Positions 6,035 to 6,482 of a stretch of 6,482 nucleotides of DNA are shown in pieces. Source of the stretch: Myxococcaceae bacterium (GTDB lineage: Bacteria; Myxococcota; Myxococcia; Myxococcales; Myxococcaceae). The notes beneath the pieces were generated by a model that ran no database searches, was not told the origin of the DNA, and was given only the letters and a program-made list of their open reading frames with translations. Position numbers and translations under genes: made by a program. The stretch is taken from contig JAGSPQ010000215.1 of assembly GCA_018262385.1 (NCBI GenBank), positions 1-6,482 on the forward strand, in the 5' to 3' direction. Numbering within the stretch: the first letter of the stretch is position 1; the number at the start of each line of letters is the position of its first letter.

Positions 6035-6482
6035 TCAGCCTCGGACGGAAGGAACGGCGGCCTGGAAGCGGGTGGTGCTGACGTGGGAGAGCGCGCCGGT
6101 CGTCTTGATCAGCAGCGCGACCTGGCGCAACAGATACGAGTCGCTCTTGGCGAAGCCCTGGAGGATCTTCACCTGCTCCTCGGTGCTGAGCCGCTCGAGG
6201 GTGCGCCACTTTCGCTCGATCACCAGCGGCGCCAGCCCGGCCGTCACGAAGCACGCCCGCAGGCCGACGTTCGCAGGGAAGGGCAGCGCCTCGTAGATCT
6301 CGTCCACCGCGTCCTCGGCCTGGTGCTTCGGCATCGGGGGCAGCGCAGAAGACTCCACCCCCGAGAAGGTGGCGCTCATCGCGGCCTGGCCCCAGCTGCG
6401 CTCGGCGGCCGACAGCGGCGGCTGCAGCTGCACCGCCAGCTTGCCCAGCGCCGCGCGGGCCTTGATCCGCAGCGACGAGAAC
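6035..6482 (-). CDS. Small helical partner of the GMC oxidase (long-chain alcohol oxidase N-terminal domain-like), partial
   Basis: The frame is open to the right edge, so the N terminus may be missing; 148 residues are visible. A GTG at 6433 or an ATG at 6376 could also be the start. Seen directly: an acidic helix HQAEDAVDEIYEALPF, a hydrophobic stretch GLRACFVTAGLAPLVI, and then LSTEEQVKILQGFAKSDSYL with RQVALLIKTTGAL. By pattern memory this resembles the helical region that precedes the flavin domain in long-chain alcohol oxidases (a GLR... segment, then LS.EER...L..W..S....LRQ), and the gluconate 2-dehydrogenase subunit 3-type partners of GMC dehydrogenases. Placed 7 nt upstream of the GMC gene, it is probably a subunit or membrane anchor of that enzyme. 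No cysteine-based cofactor motif is visible. Function is inferred from resemblance and context. Confidence 0.65.
   Translation of the reverse strand, partial: FSSLRIKARAALGKLAVQLQPPLSAAERSWGQAAMSATFSGVESSALPPMPKHQAEDAVDEIYEALPFPANVGLRACFVTAGLAPLVIERKWRTLERLSTEEQVKILQGFAKSDSYLLRQVALLIKTTGALSHVSTTRFQAAVPSVRG

Noticed and set aside
4522..6081. A 519-codon plus-strand frame and a 562-codon minus-strand frame (4130-5818) overlapping the GMC gene
   Set aside because: Both are out-of-frame shadows. Only the 4453-6027 frame carries FAD-binding and GMC motifs.

Overview
The window is a very GC-rich stretch of bacterial chromosome. Third codon positions are almost all G or C in the real genes. It carries six protein genes or gene fragments and no RNA gene, insertion sequence or CRISPR array that I can see. 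The GC content, the long-chain-alcohol-oxidase-type GMC enzyme, the aerobic glycerol-3-phosphate dehydrogenase and the NodU/TobZ-type carbamoyltransferase would fit Myxococcota or a related high-GC proteobacterium-like lineage. That placement is an inference from style only.

Left part (1-1386, minus strand): the N-terminal 157 residues of an FAD-dependent glycerol-3-phosphate dehydrogenase (GlpD), cut by the window edge. It lies 33 nt downstream of a class I SAM-dependent methyltransferase with an NPPH motif, so the two probably form an operon. The 3' end of the methyltransferase gene contains two competing GC hairpins. A 143-nt gap (1387-1529) separates it from the divergent plus-strand gene.

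Centre (1530-3401, plus strand): a complete 623-residue carbamoyltransferase with a Kae1-like metal/ATP domain followed by a YrdC-like domain. It is back to back with the methyltransferase. The pairing recalls NodS/NodU-type tailoring of a sugar or secondary metabolite, but the substrate is unknown.

Right part: about 430 nt without a convincing gene (3402-3834) ends in a G-rich, quadruplex-capable tract and an AT-rich inverted repeat. The repeat looks like the promoter/operator of a TetR-family regulator (3922-4425, possibly starting earlier at a CTG). Convergent to it, on the minus strand, is a two-gene unit. One gene is a small helical protein (partial at the right edge). The other is a 524-residue GMC flavoprotein. 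Together they resemble the two halves of a long-chain alcohol oxidase. The TetR protein may regulate itself and perhaps this lipid-oxidation unit.

Nothing here is a clearly new defence or mobile system. The parts most worth checking are the divergent methyltransferase/carbamoyltransferase pair, the split alcohol oxidase, and the non-coding control region before the TetR gene.
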